DNA of 30,936 bases from an uncultured Prevotella sp. (GTDB lineage: Bacteria; Bacteroidota; Bacteroidia; Bacteroidales; Bacteroidaceae), in the NCBI GenBank assembly GCA_946998295.1, contig CAMPYS010000022.1, positions 1-30,936 on the forward strand, given 5' to 3'. A model generated the notes under the pieces. The model was not told the origin of the DNA and made no database searches. It saw only the letters and a program-made list of their open reading frames with translations. This document shows, in pieces, positions 14,257 to 22,046 of the stretch. Position 1 is the stretch's first letter; the number at the start of each line of letters is the position of its first letter. A program made the translations under genes and the position numbers.

Positions 14257-15276
14257 CTACACTAACTTATAATCCTCTATATCTTTAAAACCATTTAAAA
14301 AAGATATTACTGGCATTCTTTTCTTTCCTGATAATTGTACTTCTAACAATTCTATTTGATAATCTTGTGTATTTACATAAAGATGTTTTGATTCTACTAC
14401 AAATGTGCCACACTTATCTATTGATGGCTTTTCTGTTTTAAGTGCCTTAAAAATCTTAACTATTAATTTTTTATTAGTGTTTGCTGTATTTTCTCTACGA
14501 ACTAAGTTCGCCCATGCTCCCGGATACGGTGATAAACCACGAATAAAATTATATATATTGTAAACTGTTTGATTCCACTTGATAATACACGTGTCTTTAA
14601 ATATTTTAGGTGCTGAATTAATATTTTCAACTTTTGGCTGTGGCTTAGCTATTACACTAATTAGATGTGAATAACTTTGGACAGAATTATCAATATTTAA
14701 AGTTTCTATTATTAAATCTATTGTTTCTAAAGCTAAAGATGCACCTAACACCATTAACTTGTCATAAACATATTCTACATTAACATCATCAGGTATAAAT
14801 ATTTTTTTTGATCCTATTATATTTCCTGTATCAATATTATTATCAAGAAAAAAAGTTGTTACACCAGTTTCAGTTTCTCCATTTATTACAGCCCAATTTA
14901 TTGGGGCTGCCCCACGATACTGTGGTAATAAGGCTGCATGAACATTAAAAGTTCCATAATGTGGTATAGACCACACTAATTCTGGAAGCATACGAAAAGC
15001 TACAACAACACATAGGTCTGGATTAAACGATTTTAGTTTTGAAATAAATTCAGGATTTTTCATCTTTGCTGGTTGGAGAACAGGTAAGCCAACTCTTAAT
15101 GCATACTTTTTTACTTCAGATGGTTGAAGTGTATCTTGGTGACGTCCAACTGGTTTATCTGGTTGAGTTACAACAGCTACAACATTATAATCATTTTCAA
15201 TTAAAGATTTAAGAGTTTTAACTGCAAACTCAGGTGTACCCATAAATATGATGCGAAAGTTTTTTTTATCTATCAT
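14257..15276 (-). CDS. fmt: Methionyl-tRNA formyltransferase
   Basis: It adds a formyl group from 10-formyl-tetrahydrofolate to the initiator Met-tRNA. The 339-aa protein has FMGTPEFAV near residue 10, then the formyltransferase core with HAALLPQYRGAAPINWA. TGVTTFFLDNNIDTG carries the catalytic region, and the C-terminal tRNA-binding OB-fold includes IYNFIRGLSPYPGAW. It is the last gene of the yrdC-clcA-DUF438-fmt run, 120 nt after the DUF438 gene with no clear promoter between. That 120-nt gap holds a perfect 10-bp palindrome ATTGGCCAAT (15336-15345) of unknown meaning. Confidence 0.96.
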   Translation of the reverse strand: MIDKKNFRIIFMGTPEFAVKTLKSLIENDYNVVAVVTQPDKPVGRHQDTLQPSEVKKYALRVGLPVLQPAKMKNPEFISKLKSFNPDLCVVVAFRMLPELVWSIPHYGTFNVHAALLPQYRGAAPINWAVINGETETGVTTFFLDNNIDTGNIIGSKKIFIPDDVNVEYVYDKLMVLGASLALETIDLIIETLNIDNSVQSYSHLISVIAKPQPKVENINSAPKIFKDTCIIKWNQTVYNIYNFIRGLSPYPGAWANLVRRENTANTNKKLIVKIFKALKTEKPSIDKCGTFVVESKHLYVNTQDYQIELLEVQLSGKKRMPVISFLNGFKDIEDYKLV

Positions 15277-15396
15277 TTCTTCATTACTATTTATCTTCTG
15301 TAAAACAATTCTTTAGAATAGCTAAAATAATAAAAATTGGCCAATAGAAGTTATACACAAAACAACTAACACAGTAAAATAAAAAATCTATACAGT

Positions 15397-16902
15397 TTAT
15401 ATATTCTTTTTTATTTCTTCAATAAGTTTATCTACATTAATACCTGAATGTTGACTCATCATTTTTATTGTTGCACGCATAGCCATTATTTTCCCTAATG
15501 GTGAATTCAACATTTTGAACTCTGGTGCAATTTTTGATAAGTTTTGACGAAGGGTAGGATATTGATTTAATAAATCTTTTAATCTTGTATTTGGAGTTAT
15601 TTCATTAATTGTTTTAAGATTGTTACTTTCTTCATGCTGCAAATTATTTGGCTTTTTTTTCTTGTTTGACCATGTTAATAGTGTCTGTGAACCTTCTAAA
15701 GATCGTATATGAGTGCAGTCTTGCATAATCTCTATAACACCTCTAAAGCGTCCATCTTTATCACGTACAGCAATATACATAATATAAATAAATGAATTAG
15801 GTTTGCTAATCCAAAATTCAGCATGCTCCTCTTCTCCACTTTTTAGTTTATCTATAACCTCTCTAACTATATGAGCACTCTTTCTAGGATGACAATTCAT
15901 TACTTCTCTTCCTATAACATTTTTACTTCGTGGGAAAATTCTATGGGTAGTATCTGAATAAAATTGCACTAATTCATTTTCGTCGACAAATGATATATCA
16001 AAAGGGAGATGCTGATATATCAAGTTGATTTGTTCTAATGTCAATTTTCCATTAGTTACATCTAACAAAGTGTTTTTACCTATATTGTATCCATGTTTGT
16101 TTAAAAGTGCCTGCAATTCTGAAGCAAATTCGGTATTTGTAGAATTATTATGAATAACTTGAGAAGTTGTAGGCTCTACTGTAATATATGCAAATCCTAT
16201 TTCTTGATCTCCTTCTTGCATTTGCATAAATTCCTCCTCACTAATAAGTGCTAATGAAGTGGGGAAAAGTATTAATTCTTCTTTTTCTATCAAATCTCTT
16301 GTTAGATCAACTACTTTACTTTGCTCTGATATAAAGTCCTCTTCCTTATTATTATTAAGTAATTCCCATGATTTTTTTATCTCATCTTTTACAAGATCAT
16401 CAAACGTCCACATAGTAGTACTAGGACGTGTAAATCCTTTACGCTCAAGTATTGGATAAAGTTGATTTTGTTTGCGTTTATAGTGTATCAAATATTTGTT
16501 AAGTTGCTCATATAATTCTAACCACTGATTTTTAATCATAGGATACTGCACTAAATCTTCTACAGAAAGTAGTAACTCTTTCATCTTTTCATTTTCTTTT
16601 AGATAGTGCATAATAGGATGATTACTTGGTAACTGTGGTAATACATTGTCAAGATGTCCAGCTAAAAGTTGTAACAAAGAATGTGCATTCTCGTTGATAC
16701 ATTCATCATCTGTTTCCTGTGTCATAGTTTGTTCAATGTATGCGATATGATATGCACTAACCTTACCTATTTTCTTTATGATCTGTTGCTGAGCTTGTTG
16801 TATAGTCAATCTTCCTGCCTGATAATTATTTTTTATTTCAAACAGAAGTTCCATCTTTTCTGTATCAATTGGTGGAAGATACTGTTTCATTTTATTTTCC
16901 AT
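15397..16902 (-). CDS. DUF438 / hemerythrin-like / PAS protein
   Basis: This 501-aa cytoplasmic protein combines sensing modules: an N-terminal DUF438 helical region (about 15-85), a hemerythrin-like four-helix part (about 90-220), a PAS domain (about 285-400) and a C-terminal DUF1858-like segment (about 435-500, TRLKDLLNQYPTLRQ). Related proteins are suspected redox, oxygen or nitric oxide sensors, but their output is not known. In the hemerythrin part H95 (SNHPIMHYLKENE) and H140 (HYKRKQ) remain. Position 145 is Gln where relatives I recall have Glu, and 168 is Asp in WTFDDL, so a normal di-iron site is doubtful. The PAS core includes ENELVQFYSDTTHRIF. No kinase or DNA-binding domain is attached. 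Confidence 0.8.
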   Translation of the reverse strand: MENKMKQYLPPIDTEKMELLFEIKNNYQAGRLTIQQAQQQIIKKIGKVSAYHIAYIEQTMTQETDDECINENAHSLLQLLAGHLDNVLPQLPSNHPIMHYLKENEKMKELLLSVEDLVQYPMIKNQWLELYEQLNKYLIHYKRKQNQLYPILERKGFTRPSTTMWTFDDLVKDEIKKSWELLNNNKEEDFISEQSKVVDLTRDLIEKEELILFPTSLALISEEEFMQMQEGDQEIGFAYITVEPTTSQVIHNNSTNTEFASELQALLNKHGYNIGKNTLLDVTNGKLTLEQINLIYQHLPFDISFVDENELVQFYSDTTHRIFPRSKNVIGREVMNCHPRKSAHIVREVIDKLKSGEEEHAEFWISKPNSFIYIMYIAVRDKDGRFRGVIEIMQDCTHIRSLEGSQTLLTWSNKKKKPNNLQHEESNNLKTINEITPNTRLKDLLNQYPTLRQNLSKIAPEFKMLNSPLGKIMAMRATIKMMSQHSGINVDKLIEEIKKNI

Positions 16903-16979
16903 ATATCGTTATATTCTTAATTTAATAATAATTTAATGCATTGATAATTATATAGATATGAAAATAATCTATATAAATT

Positions 16980-18767
16980 TTACTCTTCACTATAATCTGC
17001 TACTAATTGTCTATACATATTAAATAGCCTAGTACGTGAAATATATCCATATAAAGCTCCCTCAACATCTACAACTGGTAAAGATTGTGCTCCAGTGGTG
17101 GCAAATACTTTCATTACATATTCCATTGGGTCGTTAACGACTATAGTGGCTGCAGGTGGAGACATCAACTGACCAACAGTAAAACGATTGTATAATTCTG
17201 TACGGAAAATAACATGTCTCAACTTAGTTATATCTATTTCACCTACAAGATTACCATTATCGTTCAAAACGGGGATATAATTATTTTTACTGGAGCTGAT
17301 AGCATGTACAAGTTTTCCCATTTTCATATTTACATTAACAGGAGTGTACTCTCTATCTATTATACTTTGCAGACTTATCATAGTAAGCACTGACTTATCT
17401 TTATGATGTGTTATCAATTTTCCTTGTCGAGCTAAACGAACTGCATATATGCTATGTTTTTCAAATATATTTATTGTAAGATAGGAACTTATTGTAACTA
17501 TAATCAATGGTAAAAATAAGTTATATCCTCCTGTTAACTCTGCTATAAGAAAAACACCTGTCAAAGGTGCATGCATAACAGCAGCCATAACAGCAGCCAT
17601 ACCATATAATGTAAAATTCTTTTCTGGAGCATATTCGCCTATCTGTTGCATATTCCATAAACGAGAGAAGAAAAAACCTGCAAAACCACCTATAAATAAA
17701 GAAGGGGCAAATGTACCACCACATCCTCCTGCTCCATTTGTAGCACTGGTAGCAAAAACTTTTGTTAATAATACTAAAGCTACATATAACAATAAAAATT
17801 TAGTTTGGCCTGCAAACATAGAACCATGTAGCACTTGATTCCAATCTGCTTCACTATTACCTTCTATAAAAATACGTAAACTATTATATCCCTCACCATA
17901 TAAGGATGGAAAAAGAAAAATCAACAAAGATAAAACTATACCACCTGCTATAAGTTTTAAATAAGGATGATTAGAAAGCCGAGAATAACATTCTTCACAC
18001 CATGCCATAACTCGCATAAAATAAAGTGATAAAAAGCCACAAGCTATGCCTAAAAGTATTGTTGGAGGAACCTTGTCTAAGGTCCAAATAGAATCTAACT
18101 GAAAACTATACATTGATTCCGTACCTGTAAATAAATAAGAGAAACAAGTAGCAGTAACAGAAGATATTAAAATAGGTAGTAAAGTGGCCATTGTGAGATC
18201 TACCATTAATATCTCAAGAGTAAAGACTATTCCTGCTATTGGAGCTTTAAATATAGCTGACACTGCTGCCGTTGCACCACAACCAACAAGTAGCATCAAA
18301 GTTCGACGATTCATATTAAAAAGTCTACCTAAATTACTACCTATAGCAGAACCTGTTAGCACTATTGGAGCTTCTGCTCCAACAGAACCTCCAAAACCAA
18401 TAGTTATTGCCGATGCAACTATTGAGGTCCAAATATTATGTGCTTTTAACTTTGAACGTTTAGATGAAATTGCATATAAAACACGGGTTATACCATGCGA
18501 TATTTGATCACGAACAATATATTTTACAAAAAGACTTGTAAGCCATATTCCTAATACAGGATAAAGTAGATAAAGCCAATTGATAGATATAATACTAAAA
18601 CCTGAAGTTATTAGTTTCTCTATTTGAAAAATTATAACATGTAAGATATAAGCTGCAACAGCTGCAAAAAAACCTACTGCAAATGCAAGCAATAAAACAA
18701 ATTGGCGATCTGAAATATGTTTTTGACGCCAACTATCTATTTGACTTATAACAGTAGTGTGCTGCAT
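16980..18767 (-). CDS. clcA: ClC-type chloride channel/transporter with C-terminal CBS pair
   Basis: This 595-aa membrane protein moves chloride, probably as a Cl-/H+ exchanger. About ten or more helices span residues 20-430. Anion-path motifs are visible: SHGITR (90-95, in place of GSGIP), GSVGAEAPIV with the gating glutamate E132, and GGTFAPSLFIGG. Residues about 445-590 form two CBS domains (YTPVNVNMKMGKL; FTVGQLMSPPAATI), which in related proteins bind nucleotides and control gating. It follows yrdC by 11 nt, so the two are co-transcribed. The neighbours do not explain its role; pH or osmotic balance is likely from the family. Confidence 0.92.
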   Translation of the reverse strand: MQHTTVISQIDSWRQKHISDRQFVLLLAFAVGFFAAVAAYILHVIIFQIEKLITSGFSIISINWLYLLYPVLGIWLTSLFVKYIVRDQISHGITRVLYAISSKRSKLKAHNIWTSIVASAITIGFGGSVGAEAPIVLTGSAIGSNLGRLFNMNRRTLMLLVGCGATAAVSAIFKAPIAGIVFTLEILMVDLTMATLLPILISSVTATCFSYLFTGTESMYSFQLDSIWTLDKVPPTILLGIACGFLSLYFMRVMAWCEECYSRLSNHPYLKLIAGGIVLSLLIFLFPSLYGEGYNSLRIFIEGNSEADWNQVLHGSMFAGQTKFLLLYVALVLLTKVFATSATNGAGGCGGTFAPSLFIGGFAGFFFSRLWNMQQIGEYAPEKNFTLYGMAAVMAAVMHAPLTGVFLIAELTGGYNLFLPLIIVTISSYLTINIFEKHSIYAVRLARQGKLITHHKDKSVLTMISLQSIIDREYTPVNVNMKMGKLVHAISSSKNNYIPVLNDNGNLVGEIDITKLRHVIFRTELYNRFTVGQLMSPPAATIVVNDPMEYVMKVFATTGAQSLPVVDVEGALYGYISRTRLFNMYRQLVADYSEE

Positions 18768-18778
18768 ATATCTATACT

Positions 18779-19348
18779 CTACTTACGTAATATGGTTACT
18801 TCGCCTGTCTTACCTATTTTTATTATAGTTGATGCTTCATGAGGCTTATGTTCTTGACGACGTGAAAAACAAACATAATCAACAGAAGATAGTATTGCTT
18901 CTGAAATATCTGAATAATTTTGAGCTGATGGCTCACCACTAATATTAGCAGAAGTACTAACTATTGCTTTTTGGAATCTATAACATAATTCTTTTGAAAA
19001 TTTTTCATGTGTTATTCTGATTCCTATAGAACCATCTTCTGCGATTAAATTAGGAGCAAGATTAACTGCACCATCCAATATTATTGTTGTTGGCTTAACA
19101 ACAGAATCTATCAATTGCCAAGCAACATTAGGTACTTCACGAACATAACGTTGTAGACGTGCATCTGAATCAACAAGACATATTAATGCTTTAGAGTTTA
19201 CCCTCTGTTTTATAGAGTAAACTCTACTAACTGCATCTGGATTTGTTGCATCACAACCTATTCCCCATATTGTATCTGTTGGATATAAAATTACACCACC
19301 GTTATTCAGCACTTGTACAGCATTTTGAATATCTTCTGCTTGTGTCAT
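18779..19348 (-). CDS. tsaC: L-threonylcarbamoyladenylate synthase (YrdC/Sua5 family)
   Basis: It makes threonylcarbamoyl-AMP from threonine, bicarbonate and ATP, the first step of the universal t6A modification at position 37 of ANN-decoding tRNAs. The 189-aa protein is a single YrdC domain without the Sua5 extension. It has GGVILYPTDTIWGIGCDA near residue 18, IKQRVNSKALICLV, KPTTIIL, GSIGIRI, and VSTSANISGEPS. It leads the minus-strand run into clcA behind a consensus promoter. Confidence 0.94.
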   Translation of the reverse strand: MTQAEDIQNAVQVLNNGGVILYPTDTIWGIGCDATNPDAVSRVYSIKQRVNSKALICLVDSDARLQRYVREVPNVAWQLIDSVVKPTTIILDGAVNLAPNLIAEDGSIGIRITHEKFSKELCYRFQKAIVSTSANISGEPSAQNYSDISEAILSSVDYVCFSRRQEHKPHEASTIIKIGKTGEVTILRK

Positions 19349-19395
19349 TTTGTCGTACTTATATTATATAGTAATTCTCATATAATTAATATACG

Positions 19396-19427
19396 CAAAG
19401 TTATTATAAAAAATAATATTATACAAA
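19396..19427 (-). promoter_or_regulatory. Bacteroidota-type promoter of the yrdC-clcA operon
   Basis: On the minus strand TAACTTTG (19403-19396) is an exact -7 box and TTTG (19427-19424) the -33 box, with a 20-nt spacer. The leader is about 40 nt. Confidence 0.8.
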
Positions 19428-19739
19428 TAATTAAATTCATTTTAAAAGTAAATAACGAGACTATATATCGTTATTGTCAAATATTGCTATATGCACCATG
19501 AACTTCCCGATTTTGTCCGCTTATTATTAGTTATTTGCTGCATATATAATTATTAATGCTATATAATTTCACTTTTCTATACTAAATAGAAGGGGCTGAA
19601 AGGCATAATAATAAAATATTATCATTATTAATATTATGACATTATAATTGTAAAAATTGCCTATAATAAAACAAGGATGAAAATCGTTTACTAATAAACG
19701 CAACAAGATTCATTAAGAGAACTTATGATACAATCCTTA
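19428..19739. other. Gene-free AT-rich stretch before the tandem repeats
   Basis: I find no credible gene on either strand. A short plus-strand frame from 19491 encodes only about 21 aa. A small hairpin CGTTTACTAATAAACG lies at 19685-19700 and shares its CGTTT/AAACG arms with the repeat array that follows. The sequence TTCCCGATTTTGTCCGC near 19504 stands out as less AT-rich but matches nothing I recognise. Confidence 0.5.
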
Positions 19740-19887
19740 AAGAAGCGTTCAAACGTTTTTATAAGAAACGTCCAAGCGTTTTTATAAGAAGTGTTCAAGC
19801 GTTTTTATAAGAAACGTCCAAGCGTTTTTATAAGAAGTGTTCAAGCGTTTTTATAAGAAGCGTTCAAGCGTTTTTATAAGAAGCGTT
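19740..19887. repeat. 23-bp tandem repeat array, six full copies plus a partial one
   Basis: Units run 19740-19762, 19763-19785, 19786-19808, 19809-19831, 19832-19854 and 19855-19877, with a partial unit at 19878-19887. The invariant core is CGTTTTTATAAGAA across each junction, and CAAGCGTTTTTAT ends five of the six units. Variation is confined to a few positions after AAGAA (ACGTCC, GTGTTC or GCGTTC). Units 2 and 4 are identical, as are 3 and 5, so a 46-bp pair has itself been duplicated. Some junctions form hairpins, for example ACGTTT with AAACGT. The 23-bp period is not a multiple of three and no frame crosses it, so it is non-coding. Confidence 0.95.
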
Positions 19888-19975
19888 GGAACTTATTTAT
19901 TGCAATAAATATATATATATTAAAGATGTAAATATAACATTACCCTTAAATATAAAATATTTCTATATAGGTTTA

Positions 19976-20005
19976 AAACAAATAGATTCTCAAATCTATT
20001 TGTTT
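19976..20005 (-). terminator. Hairpin after the psd-pssA-DUF4834 operon
   Basis: Perfect 13-nt arms (19976-19988 and 19993-20005) flank a 4-nt loop. On the minus strand the 3' arm itself ends TTTGTTT and runs into TAAACC. It lies about 130 nt beyond the DUF4834 stop. Between them I see no gene. Confidence 0.6.
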
Positions 20006-20136
20006 ATATGTTACTTACTAACGAAATGTGATAATTATAATATTTGGTAAAAAATTTATAGTTTTTTGAAATGTTCTATATATACGATATGTATGATAGA
20101 TAGTTATTTTAATTTTGCAGCAAGATTTTCTGTCTG

Positions 20137-20385
20137 TTAAATATGCTTTTTTTTATCTACAGGCGTAAAATCTACATATTCCCCCTCATCATCTCCTATT
20201 ATCTTCTTTCTTTTTTGCGTATCAATAATTCTGCTATTTTGAGAGTTATTATTTCTTACATTATCAGAAACATTTTGAAACTTTTTTTTGAAACTTCTAA
20301 ATTTAATCCAAAATTTAAATAATATATAGCCTATAAATACACAGACTACCACAAGAATAACAAATATACCTTTAAAGATAAACAT
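20137..20385 (-). CDS. DUF4834 family small membrane protein
   Basis: This 82-aa protein has one N-terminal transmembrane helix (about 4-25), then a basic stretch (KFWIKFRSFKKKFQ), an Asn/Ser-rich linker and an acidic motif GDDEGEYVDFTPVDKKK at the end. The architecture and its place after pssA match the Bacteroidales DUF4834 family as I remember it. Its function is unknown. It is the third gene of psd-pssA-DUF4834 (25 nt after pssA), which hints at a link with phospholipid synthesis. Confidence 0.75.
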   Translation of the reverse strand: MFIFKGIFVILVVVCVFIGYILFKFWIKFRSFKKKFQNVSDNVRNNNSQNSRIIDTQKRKKIIGDDEGEYVDFTPVDKKKHI

Positions 20386-20410
20386 GAGAACTAACTTTAA
20401 TATATAAAAT

Positions 20411-21115
20411 TTAAATATTTTCTTTATTTATTATCAATGATAAAAATATATACCATGCAATTATTATAAATAAAGAGGAAATACCAAAAATAACAATTAT
20501 TGGTAAACAGGTTAACAAGAAAATATATTTTACCTGATTACCTTTCCACCCCCAATGTTTAAATTTCAAGGCAAACATTGATACTTCTGATATCATTAGC
20601 CATGAACTAATAACTATGCCTAAAATTAATATATATATAAACCATGGTTGAGAATCTATAATATGATTAAATCCTATGATGAATGATCCCCAAAACAAAG
20701 CATTTGCAGGTGTCGGTAAACCTATAAAACCTAAAGTTTGACGTTCATCAAGATTAAATTTAGCTAGTCTAAGAGCTGAAAATGCTACCATTAAATAGGC
20801 AAAGAAAGGAACTATCGTAGAAAATGGTTCTAATAGTTCTGGATAAGAAATGTTTCTTAACTGTGCAAATACGATAGTAGATGGAGCTACTCCAAAAGTT
20901 ATTATATCCGCTAATGAGTCTAATTCTTTACCGATAGGAGAGCTCACATGCAACAAGCGAGCACTCATACCATCAAAAAAATCAAATATAGCACCAATAA
21001 TAATAAACAAAAATGCTATTTTAGCATTATTACTAAATGCAAAAGAAGTAGCTATACACCCCGACAATAAATTGCAACAAGTTATAGCATTAGGTATATG
21101 CTTTTTTATTGACAT
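20411..21115 (-). CDS. pssA: CDP-diacylglycerol-serine O-phosphatidyltransferase
   Basis: This inner-membrane enzyme makes phosphatidylserine from CDP-diacylglycerol and serine. The 234-aa protein carries the CDP-alcohol phosphotransferase signature: D45, D48-G49, A52-R53, G62, D66 and D70 (in FDFFDGMSARLLHVSSP and GKELDSLAD). Several hydrophobic helices follow. It lies 19 nt after psd, whose enzyme uses its product, so the two genes form the phosphatidylethanolamine pathway. Confidence 0.95.
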   Translation of the reverse strand: MSIKKHIPNAITCCNLLSGCIATSFAFSNNAKIAFLFIIIGAIFDFFDGMSARLLHVSSPIGKELDSLADIITFGVAPSTIVFAQLRNISYPELLEPFSTIVPFFAYLMVAFSALRLAKFNLDERQTLGFIGLPTPANALFWGSFIIGFNHIIDSQPWFIYILILGIVISSWLMISEVSMFALKFKHWGWKGNQVKYIFLLTCLPIIVIFGISSLFIIIAWYIFLSLIINKENI

Positions 21116-21134
21116 TATATAATATAAATTCCTA

Positions 21135-21827
21135 TTATTTTAATTTAGCTATTATTGTTTGATCACCTCGAGTAGTTTGTCCCATCTTTACACAAACTTC
21201 TGAACCAATGGGCAAGAATATATCAACACGACTACCTAACTTAATAAATCCTAAGTGTTCATCTATATAACATTCTTCCCCCTCTTTTGCATAAGTCACT
21301 ATACGACGAGCAACAGCTCCTGCAATTTGACGACAAAGTATATCCTTTCCATTCTTAGTAGTTATTAATATATCTGCATGTTCATTTTCTTCACTTGCTT
21401 TAGGTAACCAAGCTTTGTGATAATTACCATTAAAATGCTTTACTAATTTTACTTTTCCATCAACAGGAAACCAATTTGCATGAACATTCCATAGACTCAT
21501 AAAAATAGAAATCATTAGTCTTGGCTCATGAAAATATTTTGTTTCTTCTACTTCTTCTATAACTACGATACGTCCATCTGCTGGAGCAACTACTACATTC
21601 TCTGTATTATCTATTCCTAAATATCGTATAGGACAGCGATAAAAATTTAAGACTATACAATATATTAAGCCAAATATTAATAAAAATAATATAAATGGTA
21701 ATTTTGAAGAAAGACTAAACCATAGCACTATGGCTACAAAAACAATAGCTATACCTCCATATAAAAGCTGATTTGTACCTTCATGATGTATTCTTATTTT
21801 CTTTAAACGCTTTTTCAATTTTGTCAT
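21135..21827 (-). CDS. psd: Phosphatidylserine decarboxylase proenzyme
   Basis: It converts phosphatidylserine to phosphatidylethanolamine. The 230-aa protein is of the short bacterial type: an N-terminal hydrophobic anchor (about 22-60), then VVAPADGRIV, WNVHANWFPVDG with a conserved His, and the self-cleavage site LGSR. Cleavage between G198 and S199 would turn the serine into the pyruvoyl cofactor and give a short alpha chain. LGSR replaces the LGST of the long E. coli type; the Gly-Ser pair is kept. It heads the operon with a consensus promoter and is divergent from dnaE. Confidence 0.94.
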   Translation of the reverse strand: MTKLKKRLKKIRIHHEGTNQLLYGGIAIVFVAIVLWFSLSSKLPFILFLLIFGLIYCIVLNFYRCPIRYLGIDNTENVVVAPADGRIVVIEEVEETKYFHEPRLMISIFMSLWNVHANWFPVDGKVKLVKHFNGNYHKAWLPKASEENEHADILITTKNGKDILCRQIAGAVARRIVTYAKEGEECYIDEHLGFIKLGSRVDIFLPIGSEVCVKMGQTTRGDQTIIAKLK

Positions 21828-21875
21828 AGTTAAGATATATTATTCCTCTACAAGAGCAAGTGTTATTTATATTTG

Positions 21876-21907
21876 CAAAGATATATGTTTTTTGTTATTT
21901 AGACAAA
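21876..21907 (-). promoter_or_regulatory. Bacteroidota-type promoter of psd-pssA-DUF4834
   Basis: On the minus strand TATCTTTG (21883-21876) and TTTG (21907-21904) are separated by 20 nt. The -33 box is only 14 nt from that of the divergent dnaE promoter. Confidence 0.8.
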
Positions 21908-21921
21908 TTATTATTTATTCT

Positions 21922-21953
21922 TTTGGATATATAAAGTTTTTATTATAATTTTG
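21922..21953 (+). promoter_or_regulatory. Bacteroidota-type promoter of dnaE
   Basis: TTTG (21922-21925) and TAATTTTG (21946-21953) are separated by exactly 20 nt. The predicted leader is about 87 nt, long compared with its neighbours; no clear structure was seen in it. Confidence 0.75.
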
Positions 21954-22046
21954 AATTTAATTTATATTATTGGAATTAATTCAATCATATAAATAAAAAT
22001 AAGTTTAATAGGTTACAAAATAGTATTAAAAGAATAAATTTCAAAT

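Noticed and set aside
15336..15345. Perfect palindrome ATTGGCCAAT as an operator
   Set aside because: Only one copy, no promoter near it and no regulator in context; chance in AT-rich DNA is plausible.
19740..19887. CRISPR array
   Set aside because: The 23-bp repeats are directly adjacent with no unique spacers, the repeats vary internally, and no cas genes are nearby.
20110..20330. Plus-strand gene antisense to DUF4834, with TAATTTTG at 20110 and a 60-codon frame from about 20142
   Set aside because: No -33 box, no recognisable protein features, and the frame mirrors the low-complexity DUF4834 gene.
21211..21240. LGSR instead of LGST as a broken phosphatidylserine decarboxylase
   Set aside because: Short-type bacterial decarboxylases vary at the fourth position; the essential Gly-Ser pair and conserved His region are present.
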